NCBI RefSeq assembly: GCF_009647655.1
Contig: NZ_WJFD01000004.1
Location: forward strand, 186,001-250,000
Length of the DNA stretch: 64,000 nt
Source of the DNA: Chitinophaga sp. SYP-B3965
Lineage (GTDB): Bacteria; Bacteroidota; Bacteroidia; Chitinophagales; Chitinophagaceae
Direction: 5' to 3'
Position 1 is the first letter of the stretch. Every line of letters begins with the position of its first letter. The notes beneath the pieces were generated by a model. That model saw only the letters and a list, made by a program, of their open reading frames with translations, searched no databases and was not told the DNA's origin. Positions 14,795-24,419 of this stretch are shown piece by piece. The position numbers and the translations under genes are program-made.

Positions 14795-17572
14795 TTAGAT
14801 CACCACATTGATCATCTTACCCTTTACAAAGATCACTTTCTTCGGCGTTTTGCCTTCCAGCCATCTTTGTATCACTTCATTGGAGAGCGCAATCTTCTCT
14901 ACATCTTCCACACTCGCATCCAGTGAAATATTAATGGTTGTGCGCAGTTTACCATTTACGGAAACAGGATATTCCTTCGCGCTTTCTGTTACATGTTTCG
15001 CTTCAAACACAGGGAATGGAGCATCCAGTATGGAACCGCTGTTACCTATCAATGCCCATAACTCCTCGCTTACGTGTGGTGCATAAGGAGTAAGTAACAC
15101 AAGCAATTGTTCCAGTACCGCTTTCTTATTGCATTTGAGGTCTGTCAGTTCATTTACGCAGATCATGAAAGTACTCACCGCTGTGTTGAAAGAAAGTCTT
15201 TCCGTATCCTCTTCTATCTTGCGGATAGTGTTGTGTAATACTTTCAGTTCTTCCGGCGTAGGCGCTTCATCCTTCACCAGTAATCCTTTTTGTTCATCTG
15301 CAAAAAGGCGCCAGAACTTTTTCAGGAAACGGTGTACGCCTTCAATGCCTTTGGTTTCCCAAGGTTTGCTTTGCTCTACCGGACCAAGGAACATTTCATA
15401 CATCCGGAAGGTATCAGCACCAAACTTCTCTACGATCACATTAGGGTTCACCGTATTGAAAAGGCGTTTACTCATTTTCTCAGTGAGTGTTCCGCAGATG
15501 TATTTGCCATTCTCTAAAATGAACTGCGCAGTAGCAAAATCCTGGCGCCAGTTTTTGAAGGCCGCCGTATCCAGTTCCAGGCCATCCACGATGTTCACAT
15601 CCACATGGATCTCATCTGTTTCATATTGTGCACGCAAACCGGCAGATACGAACTGGTTAGTACCACGCACCCTGTAAACGAGGCGGGAACTACCTTGTAT
15701 CATACCCTGGTTCACCAGTTTCTTGTAAGGTTCTTCAAAGCCGATGTGTCCGAGGTCAAATAACACCTTCGTCCACATGCGGGAATACAGCAAATGCCCT
15801 ACAGCATGTTCTGTACCACCAATGTAAAGATCCACCTGGCCCCAGTAATCTGAGATCTTGCGGTCACAGAATGTTTCCGTGTTATGAGGATCCATGTAAC
15901 GCAGGAAATACCAGCTGCTGCCGGCATAACCGGGCATGGTATTGGTTTCGCGGCGTAAAGAAGAACCGGGCGCTGCAGGCAGGTTCACCCAGTCTGTGAT
16001 ATTGGCCAGCGGGCCTTCACCATCTTCGCCAGGTGTGTAATGTTCCACGTGCGGGAGTTCCAGCGGAAGGTCTTTTACATCCATCGCTTCCGGAATGCCA
16101 TTGCGGAAAACAATGGGGAAAGGTTCTCCCCAGTAACGCTGACGGCTGAATCCTGCATCCCGCATCCTGTAATTGATCTGCCTTTTACCGATCCCCAGGT
16201 TTTCTATTTTAGTGGTCACGGCTTCCATCGCTTCTTTCATTTCCATACCGGTAATGAAATCGCTGTTGAAGAGTTTGCCTTCTTTAGTTGGATTGGCTTC
16301 TTTACCATCAAAGGCATCGCCCAGGATATTAGTAACAGGGATGGAGAAGTGATTCGCGAAATTGAAGTCCCGCTGATCACCACAAGGCACCGCCATGATG
16401 GCGCCGGTGCCATATCCTGCCAGTACATACTCGGAGATCCAGATGGGTATTTTACGCCCGTCGAAAGGATTTACGGCATATGCACCCGTAAAGCAACCTG
16501 TTATCAGTTTCACTTCGGCCATCCGCTCTCTTTCAGAGCGGCTTTGTACATATTCTTTATAAGCCGTGATGGCTTCTGCTTGTTCGTCTGTTGTAATCCC
16601 GTCTACCAGTTCATGTTCAGGGGCCAGTACCATAAAGTCCACACCAAAAATGGTATCCGGGCGGGTGGTGTACACCACTACGCTTTCCATAGAACCGGCT
16701 ATGTTGAACTTGATCTCCGCGCCCTGGCTCTTGCCGATCCAGTTGCGTTGCATATCTTTCATGGCATCGCTGAAGGTGATCTCATCGAGGCCTTTCAGTA
16801 AACGGTCCGCATATTCCGTGATCCGGAGGAACCATTGCCGCATTTTCTTTTTCTGTACAGGATGGCCGCCGCGTTCGCTTACACCATTGATCACTTCATC
16901 ATTGGCCAGTACGGTCCCCAGGGCAGGGCACCAGTTCACTTCTGCATACGCCAGGTAGCCCAAACGGTACTGCATGAGGATCTCCTGTTGCTGCTCATAA
17001 GTGGATTCGTTCCAGGTTTCTGCACTGAAGCGGATGCTGCGGTCTCCGGGGCATTCATGATGATGGTTGCCGGCTGCTTCAAAGATGCGTACCAGCAGGT
17101 CGATCGGCTCTGCTTTTGCGGCATGGCGGTTATACCAGCTGTCAAACAGCTGCAGGAAGATCTGTTGTGTCCATTTATAATATTCGGGCTGGCTGGTCTG
17201 GATCTTCCGGCTCCAGTCATAGCAAAAACCGATATTATCCAGTTGTTTCCGGAAAGTTTCGATATTTTCTGCTGTGGTTACGGCAGGGTGCTGACCAGTT
17301 TCGAGGGCATATTGTTCCGCAGGGAGGCCAAAGGCGTCATATCCCATGGGATGCAACACGTTAAAACCCTTCAGGCGTTTAAAACGGGCATAGATGTCTG
17401 AAGCAATATAGCCCAGGGGATGCCCCACATGCAAACCGGCCCCGGAGGGGTAGGGGAACATGTCCAGCACATAACATTTGGGTTTGTTGCTGCTGTTGCT
17501 GACAAGATAAGCCTGGGTGTCCACCCAGCGTTGTTGCCATTTCCGTTCTATTTGCCTGAAATTGTATTCCAT
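14795..17572 (-). CDS. leuS: Leucyl-tRNA synthetase
   Basis: The 925-residue class I synthetase charges tRNA-Leu. The HIGH-type motif is HVGHPLGY, in the segment FPYPSGAGLHVGHPLGY near residue 45. The CP1 editing domain lies in the middle (TTRPDTIFGVDFMVLAPEH). The KMSKS-type motif reads KMSKR, with Arg in the last position. A tRNA-Leu(UAG) gene, its substrate, lies at 58668-58749. The gene diverges from ftsX across a 167-base gap that must contain both promoters. The minus strand there has TACTTTTG at 17685-17692, a TAnnTTTG match that may serve leuS. Confidence 0.97.
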   Translation of the reverse strand: MEYNFRQIERKWQQRWVDTQAYLVSNSSNKPKCYVLDMFPYPSGAGLHVGHPLGYIASDIYARFKRLKGFNVLHPMGYDAFGLPAEQYALETGQHPAVTTAENIETFRKQLDNIGFCYDWSRKIQTSQPEYYKWTQQIFLQLFDSWYNRHAAKAEPIDLLVRIFEAAGNHHHECPGDRSIRFSAETWNESTYEQQQEILMQYRLGYLAYAEVNWCPALGTVLANDEVINGVSERGGHPVQKKKMRQWFLRITEYADRLLKGLDEITFSDAMKDMQRNWIGKSQGAEIKFNIAGSMESVVVYTTRPDTIFGVDFMVLAPEHELVDGITTDEQAEAITAYKEYVQSRSERERMAEVKLITGCFTGAYAVNPFDGRKIPIWISEYVLAGYGTGAIMAVPCGDQRDFNFANHFSIPVTNILGDAFDGKEANPTKEGKLFNSDFITGMEMKEAMEAVTTKIENLGIGKRQINYRMRDAGFSRQRYWGEPFPIVFRNGIPEAMDVKDLPLELPHVEHYTPGEDGEGPLANITDWVNLPAAPGSSLRRETNTMPGYAGSSWYFLRYMDPHNTETFCDRKISDYWGQVDLYIGGTEHAVGHLLYSRMWTKVLFDLGHIGFEEPYKKLVNQGMIQGSSRLVYRVRGTNQFVSAGLRAQYETDEIHVDVNIVDGLELDTAAFKNWRQDFATAQFILENGKYICGTLTEKMSKRLFNTVNPNVIVEKFGADTFRMYEMFLGPVEQSKPWETKGIEGVHRFLKKFWRLFADEQKGLLVKDEAPTPEELKVLHNTIRKIEEDTERLSFNTAVSTFMICVNELTDLKCNKKAVLEQLLVLLTPYAPHVSEELWALIGNSGSILDAPFPVFEAKHVTESAKEYPVSVNGKLRTTINISLDASVEDVEKIALSNEVIQRWLEGKTPKKVIFVKGKMINVVI

Positions 17573-17739
17573 ACTAAAATCTTTGATTGTCGCGCGCTTT
17601 CAGTAATTTAAATCTTTGTTCCTCAATTTCCAAAGCGGCGCAAAACCTATATAATAAAAAATGTTAAAATACCGTTTGGGAGGGCAAAAGTAAACATAAC
17701 TGCCAATTTTTATTATTTTCGCCCATAAACTATAGATGA

Positions 17740-18612
17740 ATGGCTCAATCAGGGAAATCGTCAGCTAAGAAATCGAAGCCTTCCTATGTATATTCCATTA
17801 TAGGCATCACCCTTGTGCTTTTGTTGTTAGGGGTTCTTGGTCTGTTCATGATCTATGCCAAAAACCTAAGCGACTATTACAAGGAAAGCATTGAGTTGCA
17901 AGTGATCCTGAGGGATAATGTGAAGGAAAACCAGGCTTTACTATTGAAGGACTCGTTGGCTGTTATGCCGGCTGTGAAGAAGATCCAGTACGTATCTAAA
18001 GAGATGGCGGCTGAAAAGTTTAAGAAAGAAAACCCGGAAGAGAACTTCGCCGTATTGGGTTTCAATCCGTTATATTCCAGTATCGATATCAGTCTGTATG
18101 CCCGGTATGTACATCCGGACAGTCTGAAGATGATCGAACAAAATATTGTCGGCCGCAGCATGGTCCGGGAGCTTTATTACCAGCGTACCCTTGTAAGTGA
18201 GGTGCTGGATAAAGCCAAACAGATAGGTCTGGTGATCCTGGTGATCAGTATCGTAATGGCTATTGTGGTGCTGTTCCTGATAGATAATACCATCCGCCTG
18301 GCTATGTTCAGCAACCGTTTCCTCATCAAAACCATGCAAATGGTTGGGGCTACCCGCTGGTTCATTGCCAAACCTTTCGATATCCGGAGCATTATTAATG
18401 GTGGGGTGAGTGCCATTCTGGCCATTGGCGGCCTGATCGTGCTGATCTATTACGCAGAATCCAGCCTCATTGGTTTAAGGGGGATGCGGGATTATTTCAT
18501 CACCGGGTTATTGTTCCTGACCCTGATCGTGATAGGTATAGGTATCTCACTGGTGAGCACACACCGCTCCGTGATGAAATACCTGAAATTGAAACTGGAT
18601 GATTTATATTGA
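17740..18612 (+). CDS. ftsX: Cell division protein FtsX (permease-like ABC component)
   Basis: The 290-residue membrane protein has the FtsX layout: a basic cytoplasmic N-terminus, first membrane helix (about residues 16-40), an extracytoplasmic domain (about 45-155), then three C-terminal membrane helices with MQMVGATRWFIAKPF between them. With FtsE it couples cell division to control of peptidoglycan hydrolases; no ftsE is adjacent, which is usual in Bacteroidota. The DUF3098 gene follows after 19 bases and uppP after that, a conserved Bacteroidota envelope cluster. Confidence 0.93.
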   Translation: MAQSGKSSAKKSKPSYVYSIIGITLVLLLLGVLGLFMIYAKNLSDYYKESIELQVILRDNVKENQALLLKDSLAVMPAVKKIQYVSKEMAAEKFKKENPEENFAVLGFNPLYSSIDISLYARYVHPDSLKMIEQNIVGRSMVRELYYQRTLVSEVLDKAKQIGLVILVISIVMAIVVLFLIDNTIRLAMFSNRFLIKTMQMVGATRWFIAKPFDIRSIINGGVSAILAIGGLIVLIYYAESSLIGLRGMRDYFITGLLFLTLIVIGIGISLVSTHRSVMKYLKLKLDDLY

Positions 18613-18631
18613 TTAAAAGTTAATTTGCAAT

Positions 18632-18874
18632 ATGTCTAAAGAAATTAAACACACAGAAGAACGCAGCCTTTTCGGCAAAAGTAATTATCAGCTGATGCTG
18701 GCAGGCGTGGTACTGATCGTGATCGGCTTCCTGCTGATGATGGGTGGCGGCGGAGAAGGCCGTTTTGATCCTAAGGAAGTGTACAGCTTCCGCCGCATTA
18801 CACTGGCTCCTATCGTGATCCTGCTGGGTCTGGTCCTGGAGATCTTTGCCATCATGCGCAAGCCCAAACAATAA
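18632..18874 (+). CDS. DUF3098 domain-containing membrane protein
   Basis: This small 80-residue protein has two hydrophobic helices (about 20-40 and 55-75) and the family signature FDPKEVYSFRRITLAPIV. DUF3098 proteins are found almost exclusively in Bacteroidota, between ftsX and uppP. The function is unknown; the neighbourhood suggests a role in envelope assembly or division. Confidence 0.88.
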   Translation: MSKEIKHTEERSLFGKSNYQLMLAGVVLIVIGFLLMMGGGGEGRFDPKEVYSFRRITLAPIVILLGLVLEIFAIMRKPKQ

Positions 18875-18897
18875 TCTTAAAAAGATAACATAAACAT

Positions 18898-18929
18898 AGC
18901 GATGAGCCTCTCATCGCTTTTCTTATTTT
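18898..18929 (+). terminator. Rho-independent terminator after the ftsX-DUF3098 pair
   Basis: AGCGATGAG-CCT-CTCATCGCT is a perfect 9-base stem followed by TTTTCTTATTTT. It separates ftsX-DUF3098 from uppP, whose start is 19 bases past the stem, so uppP transcription may be reduced or need its own promoter. Confidence 0.75.
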
Positions 18930-18936
18930 GAGCACC

Positions 18937-19731
18937 ATGAGCACAATAGAAGCCATTATCATTGCGATAGTAGAAGGATTGACGGAATTTATCCCGGTGT
19001 CTTCCACCGGGCATATGATCATTGCCAGCAGCCTGATGGGCATCAATAAAGACGAATTCACCAAACTGTTTGAAGTGTGTGTGCAGCTGGGAGCCATCCT
19101 GGCCGTAGTAGTGTTGTACTGGAAAAAGTTCTTCAACTTCAGCAAACCCGCTTTCTATTTTAAATTGTTCCTGGGTGTTTTGCCCGCACTGATCTTAGGA
19201 TACATGTTTGGGGACCAGATCGATAGCATGCTGGAAAAACCGGAAGTAGTAGGGGCAGCCTTATTGCTGGGTGGGATCGTTTTGCTGTTTGTAGATAAAT
19301 GGTTCCAGAATCCTACCATCGATTCAGATGAAAAGATGAATTACTTCTCTGCCATCCGTATTGGTTTCTTTCAGTGTATGGCGCTGATCCCCGGTGTAAG
19401 CAGAAGTGCGGCCACCATTATTGGCGGTATGCAACAGAAATTAACCCGCCATGCTGCGGCTGAATTTTCTTTCTTCCTGGCAGTGCCTACCATGGCTGCC
19501 GCCACCGGTTATAAAATATTAAAACATCACGACCTCCTGCTGAGCTCCTCCGAAAACATCAAATTGTTGCTGATAGGGAATGTGGTAGCTTTTATCGTAG
19601 CGATGCTGGCTATTAAGTTCTTTATCGGCGCGTTGCAGAAATACGGATTTAAGATCTGGGGTTATTACCGCATTATATTAGGCGCCGTTATCCTCGTGGC
19701 CTTTTTTGCGGGGTATAAAATGAGCGTGTAG
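18937..19731 (+). CDS. uppP: Undecaprenyl-diphosphatase UppP (BacA type)
   Basis: The 264-residue polytopic membrane enzyme recycles undecaprenyl pyrophosphate to the monophosphate carrier for peptidoglycan and O-antigen synthesis, and raises bacitracin tolerance. The two signature motifs are [16 protein letters not shown] near residues 12-27 and [10 protein letters not shown] near 150. The ATG at 18937 places the first motif correctly; the upstream in-frame TTG at 18928 falls in the terminator's T-rich tail. A perfect inverted repeat begins three bases after its stop. Confidence 0.95.
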   Translation: MSTIEAIIIAIVEGLTEFIPVSSTGHMIIASSLMGINKDEFTKLFEVCVQLGAILAVVVLYWKKFFNFSKPAFYFKLFLGVLPALILGYMFGDQIDSMLEKPEVVGAALLLGGIVLLFVDKWFQNPTIDSDEKMNYFSAIRIGFFQCMALIPGVSRSAATIIGGMQQKLTRHAAAEFSFFLAVPTMAAATGYKILKHHDLLLSSSENIKLLLIGNVVAFIVAMLAIKFFIGALQKYGFKIWGYYRIILGAVILVAFFAGYKMSV

Positions 19732-19734
19732 GAG

Positions 19735-19763
19735 GCAATATATAAATTATTTTTATATATTGC
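19735..19763. repeat. Perfect 12-base inverted repeat between uppP and the next gene
   Basis: The arms GCAATATATAAA and TTTATATATTGC are perfectly complementary with a 5-base loop. The repeat fills almost the whole 37-base gap between the uppP stop and the next ATG at 19769. It could be an operator or a translation-controlling mRNA hairpin, or a weak AT-rich terminator; there is no T-run. Confidence 0.5.
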
Positions 19764-19768
19764 GGGTA

Positions 19769-20374
19769 ATGAATCCTATGAAAAACGATGCATTCCTCGA
19801 ATCCCTGAAGGAAGCTGTTCTGCTAAAAGAAGGCTATGAGCTTCAGGCGGCAAAAGGACAGATCAAGATCATTAAGCAGGCCGGGGAAGTAACAGAAGGT
19901 GTTTTCTTCAAGTATGATACAGCTTTCCTGGTGCAGGGGCTGACCTTTTTCAAACGCTTTCCTTCCGTAGAAAGGTTCTTCATCGAGATCATGGGTGGAG
20001 ATCCTGAACAGTTCAATACGCTTGTCCGCGTACACCCGGAAAAGATCCAACTCAATTCTCCTGATGAGGTCCGGAAGTTTGTACAGGATTCACTGCCGGT
20101 GCTGGCTGAATTCCCCACACTAAAAGAGGTGAACAACTGGCTTTCCGCCACTCCCTTTGAACAACATCCTGAATTAATAGGAAATAATGGCAATACCGTT
20201 ACGATGCGGGAACTGGTGATCCTGCGGCTGGAAGGGAATGCCCGTTATAAAGAATTATATGCAAGGTTCAGGAGCATGTTATGCCTGAAGGCCGCAGAGG
20301 GGCAATCTCCTTATGTAAAAATGTATAAGGTGTTCCAGAAACTGGAAAAGGACCTGAAAGAAATGGCGCCTTAA
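19769..20374 (+). CDS. Hypothetical protein, unrecognised
   Basis: The 201-residue soluble protein has no signal peptide or membrane segment. I do not recognise a domain. It is mostly alpha-helical in appearance, with a segment FFKRFPSVERFFIEIMGG and a C-terminal amphipathic helix MYKVFQKLEKDLKEM. It follows uppP by 37 bases and ends with its stop sharing the TTAA tetranucleotide with the stop of the convergent alanine dehydrogenase. The ATG at 19769 and another at 19778 are both possible starts. In related genomes the position after uppP is often taken by truB, which this is not. Confidence 0.75.
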   Translation: MNPMKNDAFLESLKEAVLLKEGYELQAAKGQIKIIKQAGEVTEGVFFKYDTAFLVQGLTFFKRFPSVERFFIEIMGGDPEQFNTLVRVHPEKIQLNSPDEVRKFVQDSLPVLAEFPTLKEVNNWLSATPFEQHPELIGNNGNTVTMRELVILRLEGNARYKELYARFRSMLCLKAAEGQSPYVKMYKVFQKLEKDLKEMAP

Positions 20375-21588
20375 CCTTTTACGGCCAGCAGCAATTCCAG
20401 GTCTGTATACTTCAGTTTGAACTTCTCGCTCAGGTGGTAATTGGTGAGCGCTCCTTTATAGAGGTAGATGCCGTTCCGTACTCCTCTCTTGATCCATACG
20501 AGGTTTTCAAATCCTCCATCTTCCGCAGCTTCCAGCAGCAGGGGCATCAATACATTACTGATAGCCTGGGAAGCGGTACCTGCAAAACCGGAAGGGATAT
20601 TAGGTACACAATAGTGGATCACATCATATTTCTTGAAAATGGGATTTTCGTGTGTGGTTACTTCAGAGGTTTCAAAACAACCGCCACGGTCAATGCTCAC
20701 ATCCACGATCACAGAACCGGCTTTCATATTACTCACCATGGATTCACTCACTACAATTGGCGTACGCCCGCTTTGAGAGGAAAGTGCACCTACGGCCACA
20801 TCTGCATTGCGTAGCTGTTCTGCCAGTACGCGGGGCTGGATCACGGAAGTAAATACCCTCACGCCTATATTGTTCTGCAGCCTTTTCAGCTTATAGATAT
20901 TATTGTCGAATACTTTTACGGAAGAGCCCAAAGCCAGTGCAGTGCGGGCAGCAAACTCCCCAACAATGCCAGCGCCGATGATCACCACCTTGGTAGGAGG
21001 GATACCGGTGATCCCGCCCAGCAGGATGCCTTTGCCTTTGTTACTATTGCTGAGGTACTGACCTGCTATCAACATCACGGCACTTCCGGCAATTTCGCTC
21101 ATAGCGCGTACAATGGGATAAGTGCCCGCATCGTCTTTCAGGTTCTCGAAGGAGAGCAGGGTGATCCTTTTATTCATCATCTGCTGCAGCTGCTCTGCTT
21201 TGAGCATGGAGAGATGAATAGGGGAAATAACGATCTGGTGAGGATGGAGGAGTTCTATCTCTTCGTCATTCAGTGGAGCTGATTTAACGATGATGCCTGC
21301 TTTGAACACTTCTTTTTTATCGTACACTATCTCGGCGCCTGCCTCTGAATAGTCTGTATCATAAAAGTGGGAACCGTCCCCTGCCTTATGTTCCACCACA
21401 ATGTGGTGGCCGTTATTACTAAGTATATTAACGGCGTCCGGCGTTAGCGCTATCCTACTTTCCTGGAAAGAAGTTTCCTTTGGTATACCGATGAATAAAC
21501 GGGAATTTTTTTGTGGATATTCCAACGTTTCTTCCATTGGTGAATAAGTAAAGCCCGCACTCACAACAGGTTTTTGCCTTTGCTCCAT
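20371..21588 (-). CDS. ald: Alanine dehydrogenase (Bacteroidota type)
   Basis: The 405-residue product belongs to the alanine dehydrogenase/pyridine nucleotide transhydrogenase family, catalysing NAD-dependent interconversion of alanine with pyruvate and ammonia. The N-terminal signature IGIPKETSFQESRIALTP (substrate-binding Arg and Lys region) and the Rossmann motif VVIIGAGIVGEFAART are clear. It is longer at the N-terminus than classical Ald (about 370), as is common in this phylum. The ATG at 21586-21588 was chosen over an upstream alternative that would overlap tsaE. tsaE lies 43 bases upstream on the same strand. Confidence 0.9.
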   Translation of the reverse strand: MEQRQKPVVSAGFTYSPMEETLEYPQKNSRLFIGIPKETSFQESRIALTPDAVNILSNNGHHIVVEHKAGDGSHFYDTDYSEAGAEIVYDKKEVFKAGIIVKSAPLNDEEIELLHPHQIVISPIHLSMLKAEQLQQMMNKRITLLSFENLKDDAGTYPIVRAMSEIAGSAVMLIAGQYLSNSNKGKGILLGGITGIPPTKVVIIGAGIVGEFAARTALALGSSVKVFDNNIYKLKRLQNNIGVRVFTSVIQPRVLAEQLRNADVAVGALSSQSGRTPIVVSESMVSNMKAGSVIVDVSIDRGGCFETSEVTTHENPIFKKYDVIHYCVPNIPSGFAGTASQAISNVLMPLLLEAAEDGGFENLVWIKRGVRNGIYLYKGALTNYHLSEKFKLKYTDLELLLAVKG

Positions 21589-21631
21589 AATCGTAGACAA
21601 TTGTGTTAGGTCTGTTTCAAAGATACATTTA

Positions 21632-22093
21632 TTATTGAAGGGAAGGTTCAAATTCGCCGGGGTTGGCGGAACCGGCTATAAGCTTCCTTTTATGGTCTGG
21701 TGTAACGGATAAAAAGAGGTATACGGTATCTGCAGGTAAGAGTGGTGCCACCATGTCCGGCCACTCTACAAAACAAATGGCATCCGGATGGTAGAGGCAA
21801 TCCTCCACGCCGGCCTCTACGGCCTCTTCCAGGCTTTTTAAACGGTAAAGGTCCAGGTGGTAAATGATCCGTTCCCTTTGCCCGTTCTCTTTAAAACGGT
21901 ATTCGTTGATGATAGAAAAGGTGGGACTCCCCGTGGTGTCTTCCACCCCTTTAGCCGCGCACAGGGCTTTCACGAAAGTGGTCTTTCCCGCGCCCATTTC
22001 TCCGTTGAGGGCAAATACCTGCTGCTGTGGAAATGTTTCCCAGAAGCGTTCTGCTACCTGGGCAAGCTCTGCATGTGAAAACGTCAGTCTCAT
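21632..22093 (-). CDS. tsaE: tRNA threonylcarbamoyladenosine biosynthesis ATPase TsaE
   Basis: The 153-residue P-loop ATPase regenerates the TsaBD complex that installs t6A37 on ANN-decoding tRNAs. Walker A is NGEMGAGKTTFVKALC, followed by the family-typical GSPTFSIINEY, then YHLDLYRL and CFVEWPDMV. The ATG at 22091-22093 gives the usual length; the open frame extends upstream to 22171 without family-like sequence. It is followed by ald on the same strand. Confidence 0.94.
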   Translation of the reverse strand: MRLTFSHAELAQVAERFWETFPQQQVFALNGEMGAGKTTFVKALCAAKGVEDTTGSPTFSIINEYRFKENGQRERIIYHLDLYRLKSLEEAVEAGVEDCLYHPDAICFVEWPDMVAPLLPADTVYLFLSVTPDHKRKLIAGSANPGEFEPSLQ

Positions 22094-22262
22094 AAATGAT
22101 AATGCCTGATCAGGGGCTAAAATTAGCAATTCCGTTGCATTAAATGTTGCCGCTTCCGCGGCTTCCTGCAAAATGGGCTGCTATGGCCTCAAATGCCGCT
22201 GCCAGTATGGCTAAAAGCACCTGCGTTGCATTAATTTCTCTATGATAAGATCAGCTATATGG

Positions 22263-22270
22263 TAATTTTG
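22263..22270 (+). promoter_or_regulatory. Putative copA promoter -7 box (TAATTTTG)
   Basis: An exact TAnnTTTG match ends four bases before the copA ATG, the same distance as at ksgA, so transcription may start on the start codon. No obvious CueR- or CopY-like palindrome was seen beside it. Confidence 0.45.
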
Positions 22271-22274
22271 GGGC

Positions 22275-24377
22275 ATGGAAACGATCAGTTGTAAAGTAAA
22301 AGGAATGAACTGCTCCAGCTGTGCGCTTACCATCTCCAAATACCTGGAGAAAAAAGGCATGGAAGATGTGGCCATCAGCGTGGCTACAGAAGAGTTACGC
22401 TTTAATTTACCACAAGGCAAAGATGCGGAAGAAGTGATCAACGGGATCAATAGCCTGGGGTATGAAGTGATCCTTCCCAACCAGGGCGCTAAAAAACGCC
22501 CTATCTATACTACACTCACTTTTAAGTTCATATTCTGCGCCATCTTCACAGCCCCTTTGTTATTACACATGTGGGTAAACTGGCACTGGCTGCATAATGC
22601 ATGGGTACAATTAGCTTTAACCACTCCTGTATACCTGGTGGGCATGGCGCATTTTGGCCGCAGCGCTTTCCGCTCTTTACGTAATGGCATGGCCAATATG
22701 GATGTGCTCATTACCATCGGGGCCACGGCGGCATTTGCTTACAGCCTTACGGGTACATTGCAAAACCTGGGCGCTGATTACCTGTTCTATGAAACCACGG
22801 CAGCCATCCTTACCCTCGTTTTCCTGGGTAACCTGCTGGAAGAAAGGTCCGTGAAATCCACCACAACTGCCATTGCAGAACTCGCAAAGATGCAGTTTAC
22901 CACTGCCCGCCGCATTCATTCTGTGGAAGGGGTGGAACATATAGACGAAGTAGATAACAATGATCTCCGCACCGGAGACCTGGTATTGGTGAATACCGGA
23001 GATAAGATCCCTATGGATGGTACCATCTATTGGGGAAGCGGGCATGTGAACGAATCCATGATCACCGGGGAAAGTGAACCGGTGGCCAAAAATGAAAAGG
23101 ACAAAGTAATAGGCGGCACCATCCTGGAAGATGGTAATCTCAAAATGTATGTTACCGCTATTGGCAAGGATACGGTGCTCTCTTATATTATAGACCTCGT
23201 AAAACAGGCGCAGAGTAACAAACCGCCCATGCAAAAGCTGGCGGACAAGATCAGCGCCATTTTTGTACCCCTCGTGCTCGGTATTGCACTGGTTACTTTC
23301 CTGGGCTGGTACTTCATTGGCCACACTACATTGGATGTAGCCATTATGCGAAGTGTAGCCGTGCTCGTTATTGCCTGCCCCTGTGCCATGGGATTAGCCA
23401 CACCGGCTGCCGTAATGGTGGGCCTTGGCCGGGCTGCCCGGAATGGCATCCTTATAAAAGGTGCGAATACGCTGGAAATGTTCCGCAATATCCGCCAGAT
23501 CGTATTTGATAAAACAGGCACGCTCACCACCGGTAAATTGCAACTGGGAGAATGGAAAGCGATCGGGATGGATGAAACTATGTTCAAGTCTACCGTACTC
23601 AGCCTGGAGAAATTCTCCTCACATCCCATTGCCCGCTCTATTACCACTTTATGGAAAGGCCACCCGGAAGTAGCTTTACAGCAGATCAGGGAACAAAAAG
23701 GCCTGGGCATGAAAGCCGTAGATAAAGAAGGAAACGAATGGCAGCTGGGTTCTTATATTATGGCAAAGAATACGACAACAGACGATGGACATAATATCTA
23801 TCTGCTCAAAAATGGTGTGCTGGCAGGCTGGATCGATTTCATTGATGAACTGAGACCCGAAGCAAAGAGCGTGATAGAACAGCTGAAAAAGAATGGTATC
23901 CGTACCATCCTGCTTAGCGGGGATATGAAGCGTAAATGTGATCAGATCGCGGAGGAGTTGGGTATTGATGAAGTATATGCAGAACAGAGCCCACAGCAAA
24001 AACTGAATAAAATAGACGGCCTTATGCAAACAGCTCCTACCGCTATGATAGGAGATGGCATCAATGATGCACCTGCACTGGCCAAAGCCAGCATCGGTAT
24101 TTCTTTGAGCGATTCCACACAGGTAGCTATGCAAAGTGCCAATGTGATCCTGCTGAATAATCACCTTGGGGCTTTACCATTGGCCATGGGGCTGGGTAAA
24201 CACACCTACCTTACCATTAAGCAAAATCTCTTCTGGGCATTTATATACAATGTGGTGGCCATTCCTGTGGCAGCTTTAGGTTACCTCAATCCCATCGTGG
24301 GCGCGCTCATTATGGGTTTATCAGATGTGGTGCTGGCCATTAACTCCGTGCGTTTGAGATTTAAAAAAGTGCTGTAA
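22275..24377 (+). CDS. copA: Copper-translocating P1B-type ATPase
   Basis: The 700-residue protein is a heavy-metal exporting ATPase. It begins with a single HMA domain (GMNCSSC, Cys13 and Cys16), then membrane helices, the actuator motif TGES near 262, the intramembrane metal site CPCAMGLATPAA near 366, the phosphorylation motif DKTGTLT near 411, SSHPIA (P1B histidine-proline) and the hinge GDGINDAPAL. The CPC motif with upstream CxxC indicates Cu(I) rather than Zn/Cd. It pumps copper from the cytoplasm. No copper regulator or chaperone gene is adjacent. Confidence 0.93.
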   Translation: METISCKVKGMNCSSCALTISKYLEKKGMEDVAISVATEELRFNLPQGKDAEEVINGINSLGYEVILPNQGAKKRPIYTTLTFKFIFCAIFTAPLLLHMWVNWHWLHNAWVQLALTTPVYLVGMAHFGRSAFRSLRNGMANMDVLITIGATAAFAYSLTGTLQNLGADYLFYETTAAILTLVFLGNLLEERSVKSTTTAIAELAKMQFTTARRIHSVEGVEHIDEVDNNDLRTGDLVLVNTGDKIPMDGTIYWGSGHVNESMITGESEPVAKNEKDKVIGGTILEDGNLKMYVTAIGKDTVLSYIIDLVKQAQSNKPPMQKLADKISAIFVPLVLGIALVTFLGWYFIGHTTLDVAIMRSVAVLVIACPCAMGLATPAAVMVGLGRAARNGILIKGANTLEMFRNIRQIVFDKTGTLTTGKLQLGEWKAIGMDETMFKSTVLSLEKFSSHPIARSITTLWKGHPEVALQQIREQKGLGMKAVDKEGNEWQLGSYIMAKNTTTDDGHNIYLLKNGVLAGWIDFIDELRPEAKSVIEQLKKNGIRTILLSGDMKRKCDQIAEELGIDEVYAEQSPQQKLNKIDGLMQTAPTAMIGDGINDAPALAKASIGISLSDSTQVAMQSANVILLNNHLGALPLAMGLGKHTYLTIKQNLFWAFIYNVVAIPVAALGYLNPIVGALIMGLSDVVLAINSVRLRFKKVL

Positions 24378-24419
24378 GGATTTTTATCGTTAATTCGTAT
24401 ATCATAATTCGTTCAGGAA

